In this document: positions 43,685-52,497 of the stretch, piece after piece
How positions within the stretch are numbered: position 1 is the stretch's first letter
How the letters are laid out: every line of letters starts with the position of its first letter
Assembly: GCA_022599775.1 (NCBI GenBank)
Contig: JAHZLQ010000014.1
Span: 1-64,000, forward strand
Reading direction: 5' to 3'
Origin: Gammaproteobacteria bacterium
Lineage (GTDB): Bacteria > Pseudomonadota > Gammaproteobacteria > Nevskiales > Nevskiaceae
DNA: 64,000 nt
Notes under the pieces: model-generated
Database searches by the model: none
What the model saw: the letters and a program-made list of their open reading frames with translations, nothing else
What the model was told of the DNA's origin: nothing
Made by a program: the position numbers and the translations under genes

Positions 43685-46424
43685 TCGAGCCAGATGCACA
43701 GCCCCGGAGCCGGCCTCGCCGCTCCGGGGCTTTTTTGTAAAGGCGACAAAGACGCAGGCGCCGATACCGAATCAGTGCAAGAACCGCCATGAATGCCAGC
43801 CCCCACGATCCGGTGCTGCCACCATCGCTGAGGCTTTCATCGTCGTTGTCCTGAACGCTCACCGCCATCTCGCTCTTCTCACCGAGCACCGCCCCCAGCG
43901 GATGCGTCAAGACAATGCTGAAGTCTTCCTGATCCTCGGGCACCGAATCGTCCAGCAGCAAGACCTCGATCGTGCGCGGCGTATCGTCCCCATCCGCCCA
44001 GTACAGCGTGCCGCCACTTTCCAGGAAATCCGTTCCGCCATGTGCAGTCCCGTCACGCACCAGGTAGCGAACGCTGAGCGCGCCGCTGCCACCCACGCGG
44101 ATGACCTGTGCGCTGGCGCGCACATCGCCTTCGTCGACAAGCAGCCGGTCGCTTGCCAACTCGATACGCCCCAGCTTCCAGCGCGTCGTCGCCGAAGCCT
44201 CGACGTCGCCCGCACTCGCGATAATCGTGTCCTCGCCGGTGATTTGCCCGATCCAGCAGAATTCAGCCTGACCCGCGTCATCCGTAAGCACGGTCGCGCC
44301 GCCCGGATTGACACCGCGCAGTTCGAAGTGGATCGGCAGCTGCGCGAGACCCAGATCGTTCTGTCCACCATCGTAGGCAGACGCGAGCACGCAGGCCTGA
44401 TCCTTGACGTAGAACGACTCGCCCAGGGCCGACAGCGAAACCCCGGTCAATCGGTCGTTGTCTTCAATTTCGATGCTCGCGCTGGCGATCTCTCCCAGTT
44501 CTGCGTCGTCGGCATTGGTAAGTCTCAGGCCGAAGGTTTCAGTACTTTCGATGTAGGCATCGTCGATCAAACGCACCTCAATGGATTTGTCTTCGAGATC
44601 GCCGGCTTCCCAGGCCAGCTCCCCGGTCACCGGCGCGTAATCCACATCTGCGGCCGCGCTGCCGGCCACGCTCTCGAAACCCACGCGCGCGGCGAGACGG
44701 GCGCTGCCCACGCGGTGAACCTTCACGCTGAATAGACCCTCGTTCTCCAGCACGGAAAACGTGGCGGCATCGAGTTGCAGCACGGATCGATCGGTCCAGG
44801 TCACCGTCGTCGTATCCGAATAGCTCCCCACGGAGGCCGTGACCATATCATCGCCGACCTCGGTGCCCAGCCAGCAATATTCGGCGACGCCGGTTTCATC
44901 GGTTCGGTCGCTGCCCAACTGCGGATGCACGCCGGTAATCACGAAATCGGCGCGGATGTCACGCAGCGGACCTTCATCCTCGTCGATCACCGCGGCCACC
45001 ACGCATGCCGCGCGGTCGACGATCGCCGCTTGCGATTCCTGGGACAGGACGACCTGCGACACCGCCGCAACCGGAGACAGGGAGTAGCCGCCCGGATAGC
45101 CATAGGACTCATCCACGGAAAATCCATAGACGAAGATGCCGGCCACGCCCTCGCGCAAATCGTGACCGCCCGCCTCGATCTCGAGCTGCGCATACGAGTA
45201 AGCCTCTCCCGGTATGACATTGAACTCGTCCGGGTCGATCAAGTTGCCATCGAGCCGCAAGCGACCCACTTCCTCGGTCCGGGCCACGATATTGACGAAA
45301 TTGACGGGGAACCCCTGTGGGGGTGTGGCGAAGGTGTAGCGATCCAGAAACTGCTCGAATGGCGGCACCAACATCATGAACGGGTCCGAAACGATGCCGT
45401 CGTACTCGGTGCTGTTGGAATACTGCACGACCAGCACCGGTTCGGTCGCATCGATCTGGCCGGGGCCCTTGATATCGGTCTGCACGAACTCGCCACGGTC
45501 AAGAACCGCAATCTGGCGATCATTCAAACGCACGATCGTGCCGTCGGTCGCCGCGAGAATGCGAAAGGTGTCGCCACGCATGCGCGTTGCCAAGGGAGCG
45601 GTCAGAAATCGACTGCCCCAGGCCTCGGTCGACGGCAGTTGTTCGACGATGAAATCACAGAAGTCATACTGGCTTGTGGGAATGTTCGCGCATTCGTGTC
45701 CACCATAGACCGCCACGGGCTGGTCCGCCGAAATCTGCGTGCCACTCACGTCGCCGGTTCCACAGCTGCGATGGCGATAGACCTGGCCGGCGTTGAGCAT
45801 GATCCGGACGTCATCGCCACAGGGGTCCAGCGGCGAAGCCTCGATCTCGACCAAGGTGTTGTCGACGGAGCCGACAATCAGATACTGCGACTCCGAAATG
45901 TCGGTCTCGGATGCATTGCTGTCCGAATATCCGACGACGATGTAGTCGGTTCCCAGAGCATCGTCCGGGAGCCCCAGGTAGGCGTCGGTCGTAAAGACTT
46001 CCTGGCTCAGGCCATAGACCGAGATTTCTCGATCGGCACGGACGCGAATGCCGCGCTCCACGACCTCATCGCTCTCCGGCAGATCGACGGCCGCTGGCAG
46101 CGGCACCCTGACCGCCGTGCCCGGCTCCACGGGAACGGACTCGGTGAAGCCCAGCCCCGGAATCTCGACGTTGGCGATGGTCGCCTCATCGCCGCTGATG
46201 AACAGCGAATACTCGGTTGGATCATCGTCATCGTATCCAAACGGGAAACCGAGCCAGAAATCGAGTCCTTTTGAATCCCTTTCCGCCTGCGCTCCGCACC
46301 AGCTCGGCACCATCATGAAGCCAGCGCACAGCACGCATAGCGCCCCGGCGCTCCTGGAGAATTTCGCCCTGCCCGCACGTCTTCCGGGCCCTGCCGCTGC
46401 GATACCGGCGTTCCGATTCATCAT
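43611..46424 (-). CDS. Large secreted Calx-beta protein with C-terminal sorting signal
   Basis: A 937-residue protein. A signal peptide spans about residues 20-47. The N-terminal 400 residues resemble the IgGFc-binding-type domain (LDFWLGFPFGYDDDDPTEYSLFISGDEATIANVEIPG). Two Calx-beta repeats (SVLENEGLFSVKVHRVG...IESTETFGLRLTNADDAELGEI and VPEDQEDFSIVLTHPLGAVLGE) are interleaved with Ig-like segments containing paired cysteines. At about 867 DGGSTGSWGLAFMAVLALIRYRRLRL looks like a GlyGly-CTERM sorting tail. About 45 odd basic residues follow it, encoded across a terminator and the end of the convergent gene; the true end may be near residue 895. Confidence 0.8.
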   Translation of the reverse strand: MMNRNAGIAAAGPGRRAGRAKFSRSAGALCVLCAGFMMVPSWCGAQAERDSKGLDFWLGFPFGYDDDDPTEYSLFISGDEATIANVEIPGLGFTESVPVEPGTAVRVPLPAAVDLPESDEVVERGIRVRADREISVYGLSQEVFTTDAYLGLPDDALGTDYIVVGYSDSNASETDISESQYLIVGSVDNTLVEIEASPLDPCGDDVRIMLNAGQVYRHRSCGTGDVSGTQISADQPVAVYGGHECANIPTSQYDFCDFIVEQLPSTEAWGSRFLTAPLATRMRGDTFRILAATDGTIVRLNDRQIAVLDRGEFVQTDIKGPGQIDATEPVLVVQYSNSTEYDGIVSDPFMMLVPPFEQFLDRYTFATPPQGFPVNFVNIVARTEEVGRLRLDGNLIDPDEFNVIPGEAYSYAQLEIEAGGHDLREGVAGIFVYGFSVDESYGYPGGYSLSPVAAVSQVVLSQESQAAIVDRAACVVAAVIDEDEGPLRDIRADFVITGVHPQLGSDRTDETGVAEYCWLGTEVGDDMVTASVGSYSDTTTVTWTDRSVLQLDAATFSVLENEGLFSVKVHRVGSARLAARVGFESVAGSAAADVDYAPVTGELAWEAGDLEDKSIEVRLIDDAYIESTETFGLRLTNADDAELGEIASASIEIEDNDRLTGVSLSALGESFYVKDQACVLASAYDGGQNDLGLAQLPIHFELRGVNPGGATVLTDDAGQAEFCWIGQITGEDTIIASAGDVEASATTRWKLGRIELASDRLLVDEGDVRASAQVIRVGGSGALSVRYLVRDGTAHGGTDFLESGGTLYWADGDDTPRTIEVLLLDDSVPEDQEDFSIVLTHPLGAVLGEKSEMAVSVQDNDDESLSDGGSTGSWGLAFMAVLALIRYRRLRLCRLYKKAPERRGRLRGCASGSISRGSRPGSTARFRRCCHRRRHCR
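43701..43736 (+). terminator. Rho-independent terminator
   Basis: GCCCCGGAGC and GCTCCGGGGC form a perfect 10-bp stem around a 10-base loop, followed by TTTTTT at 43731-43736. It ends the lipoprotein transcript. The antisense Calx-beta gene reads straight through it. Confidence 0.9.
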
Positions 46425-46608
46425 CCCCCCTGTTCGTGGTCTCCGCCCCGTTCCATCCAGGCTTCGCTTCAGTATCGCTGTGGAGCATCAGGAGGCTTGT
46501 CACCTCTCTTGGTGACTGAAATGTCGGATTTTCTTGTCAGTGATTTCCTACAGGATTCGAGGGCAACCCGGTGGGCGTTCGCGAGCGTTCGAGCGGGCTT
46601 TCGGGCCG

Positions 46609-46637
46609 AAAAATGAAAACGCCGCCCGCAGGCGGCG
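46609..46637 (-). terminator. Terminator of the Sel1-repeat gene
   Basis: On the minus strand CGCCGCC-TGCG-GGCGGCG is followed by TTTTCATTTTT, directly after the stop of the gene ending at 46657. The remaining bases up to 46425-46608 show no gene. Confidence 0.8.
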
Positions 46638-46656
46638 CAATCAGGACGTCGAAAAA

Positions 46657-47955
46657 TTAGCGCAGATAGATGCAACAATTCGGATTGGCGACCAGCGACC
46701 GCGCGCGCGCGTCGGCCTGAGTGATCTCGGCGCGACTCAGCTGGCGTTGCAGATCGCGCAGCAACTGCGAGGCCTGCACCTCCTGACCGAAGGCTTCGGA
46801 AACGATCTGGTAGGCGCGCAGGTAGACATAGGCTTCCTGCTTGTCGGTCGACTCCATTTCGCCATTGAGATAGGCCGCGGCCAAGTGCCAGAGTGCGTTG
46901 GCGCTGCCGTTCTCCTGAGCCTGGTGCAACCAGGCCGCCTGGCGTTCACGCAGGTTCTTCGTCTCGGTCTGGGCGTGGACGTTGCAGGAACGCAGTTCCT
47001 TCTCGCGGCAGATGTCGTCCGGCGGGAGCTGGAACACCATCGATTCCATGGCCTCCACCGAGCCACGATCGGCCGCAGCCGCCATGACCTCGTAGTAGCG
47101 ATCGCGCACCTTGGCATTGATCCCTTCGCAACGCGCATAGCGGCGGCGCAGTTCTGCGGCCGTCCACTCGGGGTCTGTTGCGCTGCCGGCCCATTGGCGC
47201 GTCTTCTGGGCGCTTTCGATGCTGGTCTTCAAGGCATGCGGCGTCGCGTCGAACTGGCTGCATTCCATCAGCACCAGCCCCAGCTGATACATCGCATCCG
47301 CATTTCCGGCTTTGGCTTCCGCGTACTTTTCCGTGTAGAAGGCATTCAGCGGGCCCAGCGGAAGTTGCGCACGACGCCGTACGACAACCTGCGCCGGACG
47401 GGGCGGCGCCAGACTGACCGCGGCGCGGGACGCGGACTGCACCGCTGGCTTGACCGAGCCCGGTGCGCTTGCCCGCGCAACTGCAGACTGGGATTCAGCG
47501 CGGCTGACCGGTTCCCGCTCCTCGGTCGGGGAGGATGTCCCCGTCGCGGAATGAACCGGCGCAGTGACCGTGCGCGGGTTTGGCGAGACGCTACCCGGAC
47601 CATCCAACCGATGCGGAAGCGTACATCCCACCATCAGCAAGGCCGGTACGATCAGCGCACTTGCTGTGAGCCAGTTTTTTGTTGTGTACAACGCCCCCTC
47701 CCGAATGGCAGCAATCCTGCCGCCAAAAATTGCCGCGACCCTCTCCACCGCCTTCGCGTTCGCCCCGCGCGAAGTGAAGCAGGTCGACAGCTTATGCGTA
47801 CCGCCCGTCGTCAGCAAAGATCGATGCTGTGGTGAATTATCCGGCAAGCCTGCCGCGATCGCCTTGTCTTTTTCCGACAGGACGATGTCCGCCCCTGTCG
47901 GCCGGCTGCTCCGAAACGCACACACCGCTACGCTGTCGTTGGCTGCGATATTCAT
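46657..47955 (-). CDS. Sel1/TPR-repeat envelope protein
   Basis: A 432-residue frame from the ATG at 47955, which has a strong AAGGAGA site. Residues about 90-112 (TTKNWLTASALIVPALLMVGC) are a membrane segment ending in a lipobox-like VGC, so an internal TTG start at 47691 after GGGAGGGG would instead make a 344-residue lipoprotein. A long Pro/Ala/Ser linker follows, then Sel1/TPR-like helices (NADAMYQLGLVLME, GSVEAMESMVFQL, GSANALWHLAAAYLNGEMESTDKQEAYVYLRAY). Sel1 proteins scaffold envelope complexes. Function here unknown. The start choice remains open. Confidence 0.65.
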   Translation of the reverse strand: MNIAANDSVAVCAFRSSRPTGADIVLSEKDKAIAAGLPDNSPQHRSLLTTGGTHKLSTCFTSRGANAKAVERVAAIFGGRIAAIREGALYTTKNWLTASALIVPALLMVGCTLPHRLDGPGSVSPNPRTVTAPVHSATGTSSPTEEREPVSRAESQSAVARASAPGSVKPAVQSASRAAVSLAPPRPAQVVVRRRAQLPLGPLNAFYTEKYAEAKAGNADAMYQLGLVLMECSQFDATPHALKTSIESAQKTRQWAGSATDPEWTAAELRRRYARCEGINAKVRDRYYEVMAAAADRGSVEAMESMVFQLPPDDICREKELRSCNVHAQTETKNLRERQAAWLHQAQENGSANALWHLAAAYLNGEMESTDKQEAYVYLRAYQIVSEAFGQEVQASQLLRDLQRQLSRAEITQADARARSLVANPNCCIYLR

Positions 47956-48271
47956 GACGAATCTCCTTGCGCTTTCCCTGTTGCCCGATTGGCTATTCGA
48001 TCAAGCCCTGCTGCCTCGCTGCCCGTTGTGGCCGGGAACAGCGGCGGCGCGGAACCGATCAAACGGGCTGGCATTGAGATTCAATCGCTCATACCGACGA
48101 ACGGTAGCGATGAACGGCATGGAAACGGTGCGGCGTATTAAATGCCTGAATTGCGCGTGGGCGACTTCCTGCTTTGCCTGTAGGAAAACCTTTACCGGGC
48201 TGTCGGACGCGCGCTACAGCAGGAAAACCAATGCGCTGGCGAGGCAGCGAAGGCCACCATGCTGGCAAGAG
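47956..48271. other. Intergenic region, no gene seen
   Basis: About 315 bases between the Sel1-repeat gene and the terminator of the sulfate operon. Frames on both strands lack recognisable protein sense, and no repeat or RNA-like structure stands out. It should hold the promoter of the Sel1-repeat gene. Confidence 0.5.
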
Positions 48272-48303
48272 AAAACCCGCCGCAGCCATGAGCCGGGCGG
48301 GTT
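48272..48303 (-). terminator. Terminator of the cysC-sat-DHH operon
   Basis: On the minus strand AACCCGCC and GGCGGGTT form an 8-bp stem around a 14-base loop, followed by TTCTCTT. It lies just past the stop of the DHH gene at 48321. Confidence 0.75.
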
Positions 48304-48320
48304 CTGTCTCAGGCCCGGAT

Positions 48321-49286
48321 TCAGAGCGCGAACTGCCTCGTGAAGGCCTCGGCGAAGGCGCCGAACTGGTCGGCCGGCAGGTCGTTGATGCCCGCCGCCG
48401 CGGCACGCCCCCCCCCAGTCGGGAACTGGCGACACAGCTCGTCTGCGCCGGTCTTGCGGTTCAATGGTGCGCGCACGCTGATCAGGTAGTTGCCATCCGC
48501 CTTTTCCGTGAGTACGGCATGCGCACGGTCCGGTGACTGGTTGGCGAGGTCGTTGCTGTAGACCCCACTGACGCGGCGCGCCCAGGCCTCGCACGGCAGG
48601 ATGAACAGCGCTGCCTGCTCGGTGGACGTGGATTCCGGCTGGGTCGATTCGGCCTTGCCCATGTCGGTCTTGTAACCGTCTTCGAGCTTGCCGAACGCGT
48701 CCTTGGCGTCCTCCATGAACGTGAACGGCGTCAGGTAACGACTGACGTGACGGTACAACTCCTCCGGCGTGAAGTGCAGATCCTCGATCTTCTCGCCGTA
48801 GCCGTTGTAGTTCATGTACGTGCCGAGATCCTCCAGCTTGCGCAGCTGCGTTTCGGACAGGTCCATGTGACGCGCCATGGTCTCGGCGCTGGCCTTGAGG
48901 TTGTCGCCGAAAGCGCCGACGATCGCCCAGGCCAGAAAGCGGTTCTTGAGATGGCCGTTGACCAGCAGCGACGTGCAGACGTCCGGCGCCTCGTTGATGA
49001 TCGTGCTGAGGCTCGTACTAACGGGGATGTCACCGGCGAAGTGATGGTCCACGTAGAACACGCTGGCGCCGGCCTGGAGTACCCGCTCCAGACCGGCGCG
49101 GTTCTTGTCCAGCGACACGTCCAGCACCGTGACCTGGTCTCCGGCCTCGGCGTCAACCCGGTCCATCAGCGCAATGTCGCGCTTGACCCCGGTCACCAGT
49201 GTGGCTTCGTGCGGCTCGGCCAGACGCAACTGGGCCAGTGCGCAGATCCCGTCGGCATCACCATTGAAGACGTCGATCCGGGCCAT
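48321..49286 (-). CDS. DHH-family phosphoesterase
   Basis: A 321-residue protein with DHH phosphoesterase features: FNGDADGICALAQLRL at residues 7-22 (metal-binding Asp10 and Asp12), VLDVSLDKN (Asp55), the name-giving DHH at 80-82 in YVDHHFAGD, and a C-terminal DHHA1-like part ending in PTGGGRAAAAGINDLP (glycine-rich substrate loop). NrnA-type members remove phosphate from pAp and short RNAs. The start is one base after the ATP-sulfurylase stop, so the two are co-translated; clearing pAp from PAPS use would fit (inference). Confidence 0.82.
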   Translation of the reverse strand: MARIDVFNGDADGICALAQLRLAEPHEATLVTGVKRDIALMDRVDAEAGDQVTVLDVSLDKNRAGLERVLQAGASVFYVDHHFAGDIPVSTSLSTIINEAPDVCTSLLVNGHLKNRFLAWAIVGAFGDNLKASAETMARHMDLSETQLRKLEDLGTYMNYNGYGEKIEDLHFTPEELYRHVSRYLTPFTFMEDAKDAFGKLEDGYKTDMGKAESTQPESTSTEQAALFILPCEAWARRVSGVYSNDLANQSPDRAHAVLTEKADGNYLISVRAPLNRKTGADELCRQFPTGGGRAAAAGINDLPADQFGAFAEAFTRQFAL

Positions 49287-49287
49287 C

Positions 49288-50472
49288 TCAGCCCCCGTTC
49301 GACTGGTAGTACTCCATGAGGATCTTGGCGACTTCCGGACGCGAAAATTCCGGCGGCGGCGCAAGACCGTTGCCGAGCATTTCGCGCACCTTGGTGCCGG
49401 ACAGGGCGATGAAATCATCCTTGGTGTGGTCCGGGGCCTCTCGCATCATCACCACGCGGCCGAGTTTCTTGGAGAACGCGGTGTTATCAGCGCGGAAGAT
49501 CTCGATCTCCAGCGCACCAGCCGGAACCTTCTCGTCGAAGATGGTCTGCGCGTCGAAGGCACCGTAGTAGTCGCCGACACCGGCGTGGTCGCGGCCGACG
49601 ATGAGATAGTTGCAGCCCATGTTCTGGCGGAACACGGCATGCAGCACCGCTTCGCGCGGGCCGGCATAGAGCATGTCGAAACCGTAGCCGGTGATCATCA
49701 CCGTGTTTTCCGGGAAGTAGTTCTCGACCATGGTGCGGATGCAGGCATCGCGCACATTGGCCGGGATGTCGCCCTTCTTGAGCTTGCCGAGCAGCATGTG
49801 GATGACGATACCGTCCGCCTCCAGACGCTCCTGCGCCATACGGCAAAGTTCTTCATGCGCGCGATGCATCGGGTTGCGGGTCTGGAAGGCCACGACCTTG
49901 TTCCAGCCGCGCTTGGCGATTTCCTCTCGAATCTCCACGGCGGTACGGAAGGTACCGGGGAAATCCTTGGCGAAGTAGCTGTAGCTCAGCACCTGGATCG
50001 GCCCGGACAGCAGGGTATTGCCCTGGCCAAGGAAGGTCTGCACACCGGGATGGCTTTCGTCGAGATTGCCGAAGATCTCCAGCGCCATCTCGCGCAGTTC
50101 TTCGTCGCTCACGGTTTCGACTGCCTGCACGTCCATGATCGCCAGCACCGGATTGCCCTCGACATTGGGATCGCGCAGCGCCAGCTTGCCCGGTTTCACG
50201 CCGGCTTCCTGGGTGAGGTTGACGATCGGAACCGGCCAGAACAGGCCGTCGGTCGTCTTGAGATTCTGGGCGACCGACAGCGCGTCCGCCTTGTTCATGT
50301 AGCCGGTGAGCGGGTTGAAGTAGCCACCGCCCATCATCACCGCGTTGGCGGCGGCGGCGGAGCTGACGAGCAGGCTGGGCAGGGATTCGGCTTCGGCGAG
50401 CAGCGCGGCGCGCTGCGCATCGTCCGCGACGTACAGCGGATTGAGGGTTTCGGAACCGTGGGGTTTGATCAT
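49288..50472 (-). CDS. sat: ATP sulfurylase (sulfate adenylyltransferase)
   Basis: A 394-residue single-chain ATP sulfurylase. The nucleotide-binding block QTRNPMHRAHE is at residues 197-207, GRDHAGVGDYYGAFDAQ lies further on, and FIALSGTKVREML near the C-terminus. It makes adenosine-5'-phosphosulfate from sulfate and ATP. This Sat type differs from the two-subunit CysD/CysN enzyme of enterobacteria. It lies between cysC (upstream, 45 bases) and the DHH phosphoesterase (downstream, one base). No PAPS reductase or sulfotransferase is seen nearby. Confidence 0.95.
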   Translation of the reverse strand: MIKPHGSETLNPLYVADDAQRAALLAEAESLPSLLVSSAAAANAVMMGGGYFNPLTGYMNKADALSVAQNLKTTDGLFWPVPIVNLTQEAGVKPGKLALRDPNVEGNPVLAIMDVQAVETVSDEELREMALEIFGNLDESHPGVQTFLGQGNTLLSGPIQVLSYSYFAKDFPGTFRTAVEIREEIAKRGWNKVVAFQTRNPMHRAHEELCRMAQERLEADGIVIHMLLGKLKKGDIPANVRDACIRTMVENYFPENTVMITGYGFDMLYAGPREAVLHAVFRQNMGCNYLIVGRDHAGVGDYYGAFDAQTIFDEKVPAGALEIEIFRADNTAFSKKLGRVVMMREAPDHTKDDFIALSGTKVREMLGNGLAPPPEFSRPEVAKILMEYYQSNGG

Positions 50473-50517
50473 TGTCGTGTATCCGTTATCTGAAATTGGG
50501 CAGCGCGGCGCGCAGGT

Positions 50518-51135
50518 TCAAAGGGGCAGGATGCCGCGGTCCTTCAGCAGCGACAGCATCGCCTCGACTTCGTCCTCCAGCGACATTTCGTGGCTGGGAA
50601 GCACGATCTCAGGCGCGGTCGGCGCCTCGTACGGATCGTCGATACCGGTGAAATTCTTGATCTGGCCGGCACGCGCCTTCTTGTAGAGTCCCTTGGGGTC
50701 GCGCTTCTCGGCTTCCGCAAGCGGTACATCGACATAGGCTTCGATGAAATCCATCTCGCCGGCCACATGCAGTTCGCGCACGGTGTCACGGTCGGCACGA
50801 TACGGGCTGACGAAGCTGGACAGCACGATCACGCCGGCATCCACGAACAGCTTGGCGATCTCGCCGATGCGACGGATGTTCTCGGCGCGATCCTCGGCGG
50901 AGAAGCCCAAGTTCTTGTTGATGCCCAGACGCACATTGTCACCGTCCAGGCGGTACACCAGCCGGCCCTGCGCATGCAGCGCCTTTTCCAGCGCCACGGC
51001 CACAGTGCTCTTGCCGGAGCCGGACAGGCCGGTAAACCAGATGGTCGCGCCCTTCTGGCCCAGCAGCTTGTTACGGTCGGCACGGGTGACTTCACCTTCG
51101 TGCCAGAAAACGTTGGTTGCCTTTTGTTCGGTCAT
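50518..51135 (-). CDS. cysC: Adenylylsulfate kinase
   Basis: A 205-residue APS kinase. The Walker A loop GLSGSGKST is at residues 36-44; YRLDGDNVRLGINKNLGFSAEDRAENIRRIGEIA, FVSPYRADRD, EAYVDVPLAEAEKRDPKGLYKKARAG and NFTGIDDPYEAP are all family blocks. It phosphorylates APS to PAPS. The ATG at 51135 gives the normal N-terminus beginning TEQKATNVFWHEG. First gene of the leftward operon; an AT-rich control region separates it from a divergent LysR gene. Confidence 0.95.
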   Translation of the reverse strand: MTEQKATNVFWHEGEVTRADRNKLLGQKGATIWFTGLSGSGKSTVAVALEKALHAQGRLVYRLDGDNVRLGINKNLGFSAEDRAENIRRIGEIAKLFVDAGVIVLSSFVSPYRADRDTVRELHVAGEMDFIEAYVDVPLAEAEKRDPKGLYKKARAGQIKNFTGIDDPYEAPTAPEIVLPSHEMSLEDEVEAMLSLLKDRGILPL

Positions 51136-51224
51136 CGCCCTTCCATACCTTGTGCAGTGAGGATCGCCTAGCGCCACCGGATCACCGGCGACAAGCGGAA
51201 CCGGATTCTAGGCTTCGCAGACCC

Positions 51225-51262
51225 ATAAGAAAAATATATTATTAAGATAACTGCGTTCTTAT
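51225..51262. promoter_or_regulatory. LysR-type control region with inverted repeat
   Basis: ATAAGAA (51225-51231) and TTCTTAT (51256-51262) form a perfect 7-bp inverted repeat in an AT-rich patch that contrasts with the GC-rich surroundings. The patch (to about 51275) lies between cysC and the divergent LysR gene and is a natural place for LysR binding and for both promoters. Confidence 0.5.
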
Positions 51263-51297
51263 TTATATATGTCTAATTTCTGGCGACACACTGCAGC

Positions 51298-52179
51298 ATG
51301 AATCTCAATCATCTGGCGATCTTCAGGGCGGTGGCCGCCAATGGCAGTGTGTCCGCCGGCGCGCGACAGCTGCACATCAGCCAGTCCGCGGTGTCCAAAC
51401 AGCTCGGCGAATTCGAGCAGACCTTGGGCATGGTGCTGTTCGACCGCATGCCACGCGGCATGCGCATGACCGAGGCCGGACGCCTGCTGTTGGGTTATGC
51501 CAACCGCCTGTTCACGATCGAGGCGGAGGCCGAACACGCGCTCGGGGATCTGCAGCAGCTGGCGCGCGGCCGTATCGCGATCGGCGCCAGCCGGACCATC
51601 GGCGCCTACCTGCTGCCGCGCGTACTCGCCGAATTCAGGCGCCGCTATCCGGATGTGGACTTGTCGCTGACGGTGGAGGCCACCGACAGCATCGAAAGCA
51701 AACTCCTCGCCGGCGAGATCGACATCGGTTTTGCCGAGGGCACCATCAGCCGCGATCTGCTCTATTACACCGAGTTCGCCGAGGACGAACTGGTGCTGAT
51801 CGCGGCGCCCGGCCACCCGGTTATGGCACGTGCGCCCCTGCCCGTGTCCGCGCTGGTGGACTATCCGCTGCTGATGCACGAAGTGGGCTCCGGTACGCGC
51901 GCCGTCACCGAACAGGCCCTGGCCAGCCGACGCATCGAGGTTCGTCCGGCGATGACGCTGGCGAGTACCGAGGCGCTGAAGCAGACCGTGGCCACCGGCA
52001 TCGGCCTGGCCATCCTCTCGGCGCAGGCGATCCGTACCGAACTGGAGGCGCGCAGCCTGGCCGTGGTGCCGATCAAGGGCTTGCGCCTGCGCCGCCCGCT
52101 GTATCGCGTGGAGCTGCGAAACGCCTGGCCGAGTCCGGCGCTCGAAGCCTTTCTGGGCTTGATGCACGAGCTGGGCTGA
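51298..52179 (+). CDS. LysR-family transcriptional regulator
   Basis: A 293-residue LysR regulator. The winged helix-turn-helix is at residues 1-60 (NHLAIFRAVAANGSVSAGARQLHISQSAVSKQLGEFEQTLGMVLFDR), followed by a two-lobed effector domain (GRIAIGASRTIGAYLLPRVLAEFRRRYPDVDLSL, EIDIGFAEG, TLASTEALKQTVATGIGLAIL). It is divergent from cysC-sat, so control of sulfate activation is likely, in the manner of CysB, although the sequence looks more like the CbbR/CysL-type group. Effector unknown. Confidence 0.92.
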   Translation: MNLNHLAIFRAVAANGSVSAGARQLHISQSAVSKQLGEFEQTLGMVLFDRMPRGMRMTEAGRLLLGYANRLFTIEAEAEHALGDLQQLARGRIAIGASRTIGAYLLPRVLAEFRRRYPDVDLSLTVEATDSIESKLLAGEIDIGFAEGTISRDLLYYTEFAEDELVLIAAPGHPVMARAPLPVSALVDYPLLMHEVGSGTRAVTEQALASRRIEVRPAMTLASTEALKQTVATGIGLAILSAQAIRTELEARSLAVVPIKGLRLRRPLYRVELRNAWPSPALEAFLGLMHELG

Positions 52180-52283
52180 GGATCCCGTCTATACTCCCGA
52201 ATCGACACCCCATCATCGCTACTTCATCCCGTGAAACGCAGCGCCCGCGAGCCCAGATTCCGCCCGGCCGTCCGCGCCGGGCT

Positions 52284-52445
52284 AGTGTCGTGAGTCGGAA
52301 GTTCCTTGATGAAATCGGCGAGGATTTTTCGTGGCTGGCAAGGCGCGCCGACGAGGCATAGCGGCCACTATGGCGAGGAGGCGCAACGTAGCCAGACGCG
52401 AAAAAGACCGTCGATTTCGCATGCGAATTTCCGACTCACGACACT
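52284..52445. mobile_element. MITE-like palindromic element
   Basis: Terminal inverted repeats GTGTCGTGAGTCGGAA (52285-52300) and its exact complement (52429-52444) bound a 162-base unit. The interior is also largely self-complementary (GAAATCG...CGAGG on one side, CCTCG...CGATTTC on the other), so one strand can fold into a single long hairpin. No transposase is encoded. It sits just upstream of the DUF3224-like gene, inside what seems to be the original 5' end of that gene. Confidence 0.7.
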
Positions 52446-52497
52446 CGTGCTGGGCATGCTCACCTTCAGCGGCGCCACAGCCGCCCAGGAGTCACCG

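Noticed and set aside
52306..52497. Start of the DUF3224-like gene at 52306
   Set aside because: Those codons lie inside the MITE; the ATG at 52498 has a good ribosome site and matches the family start.
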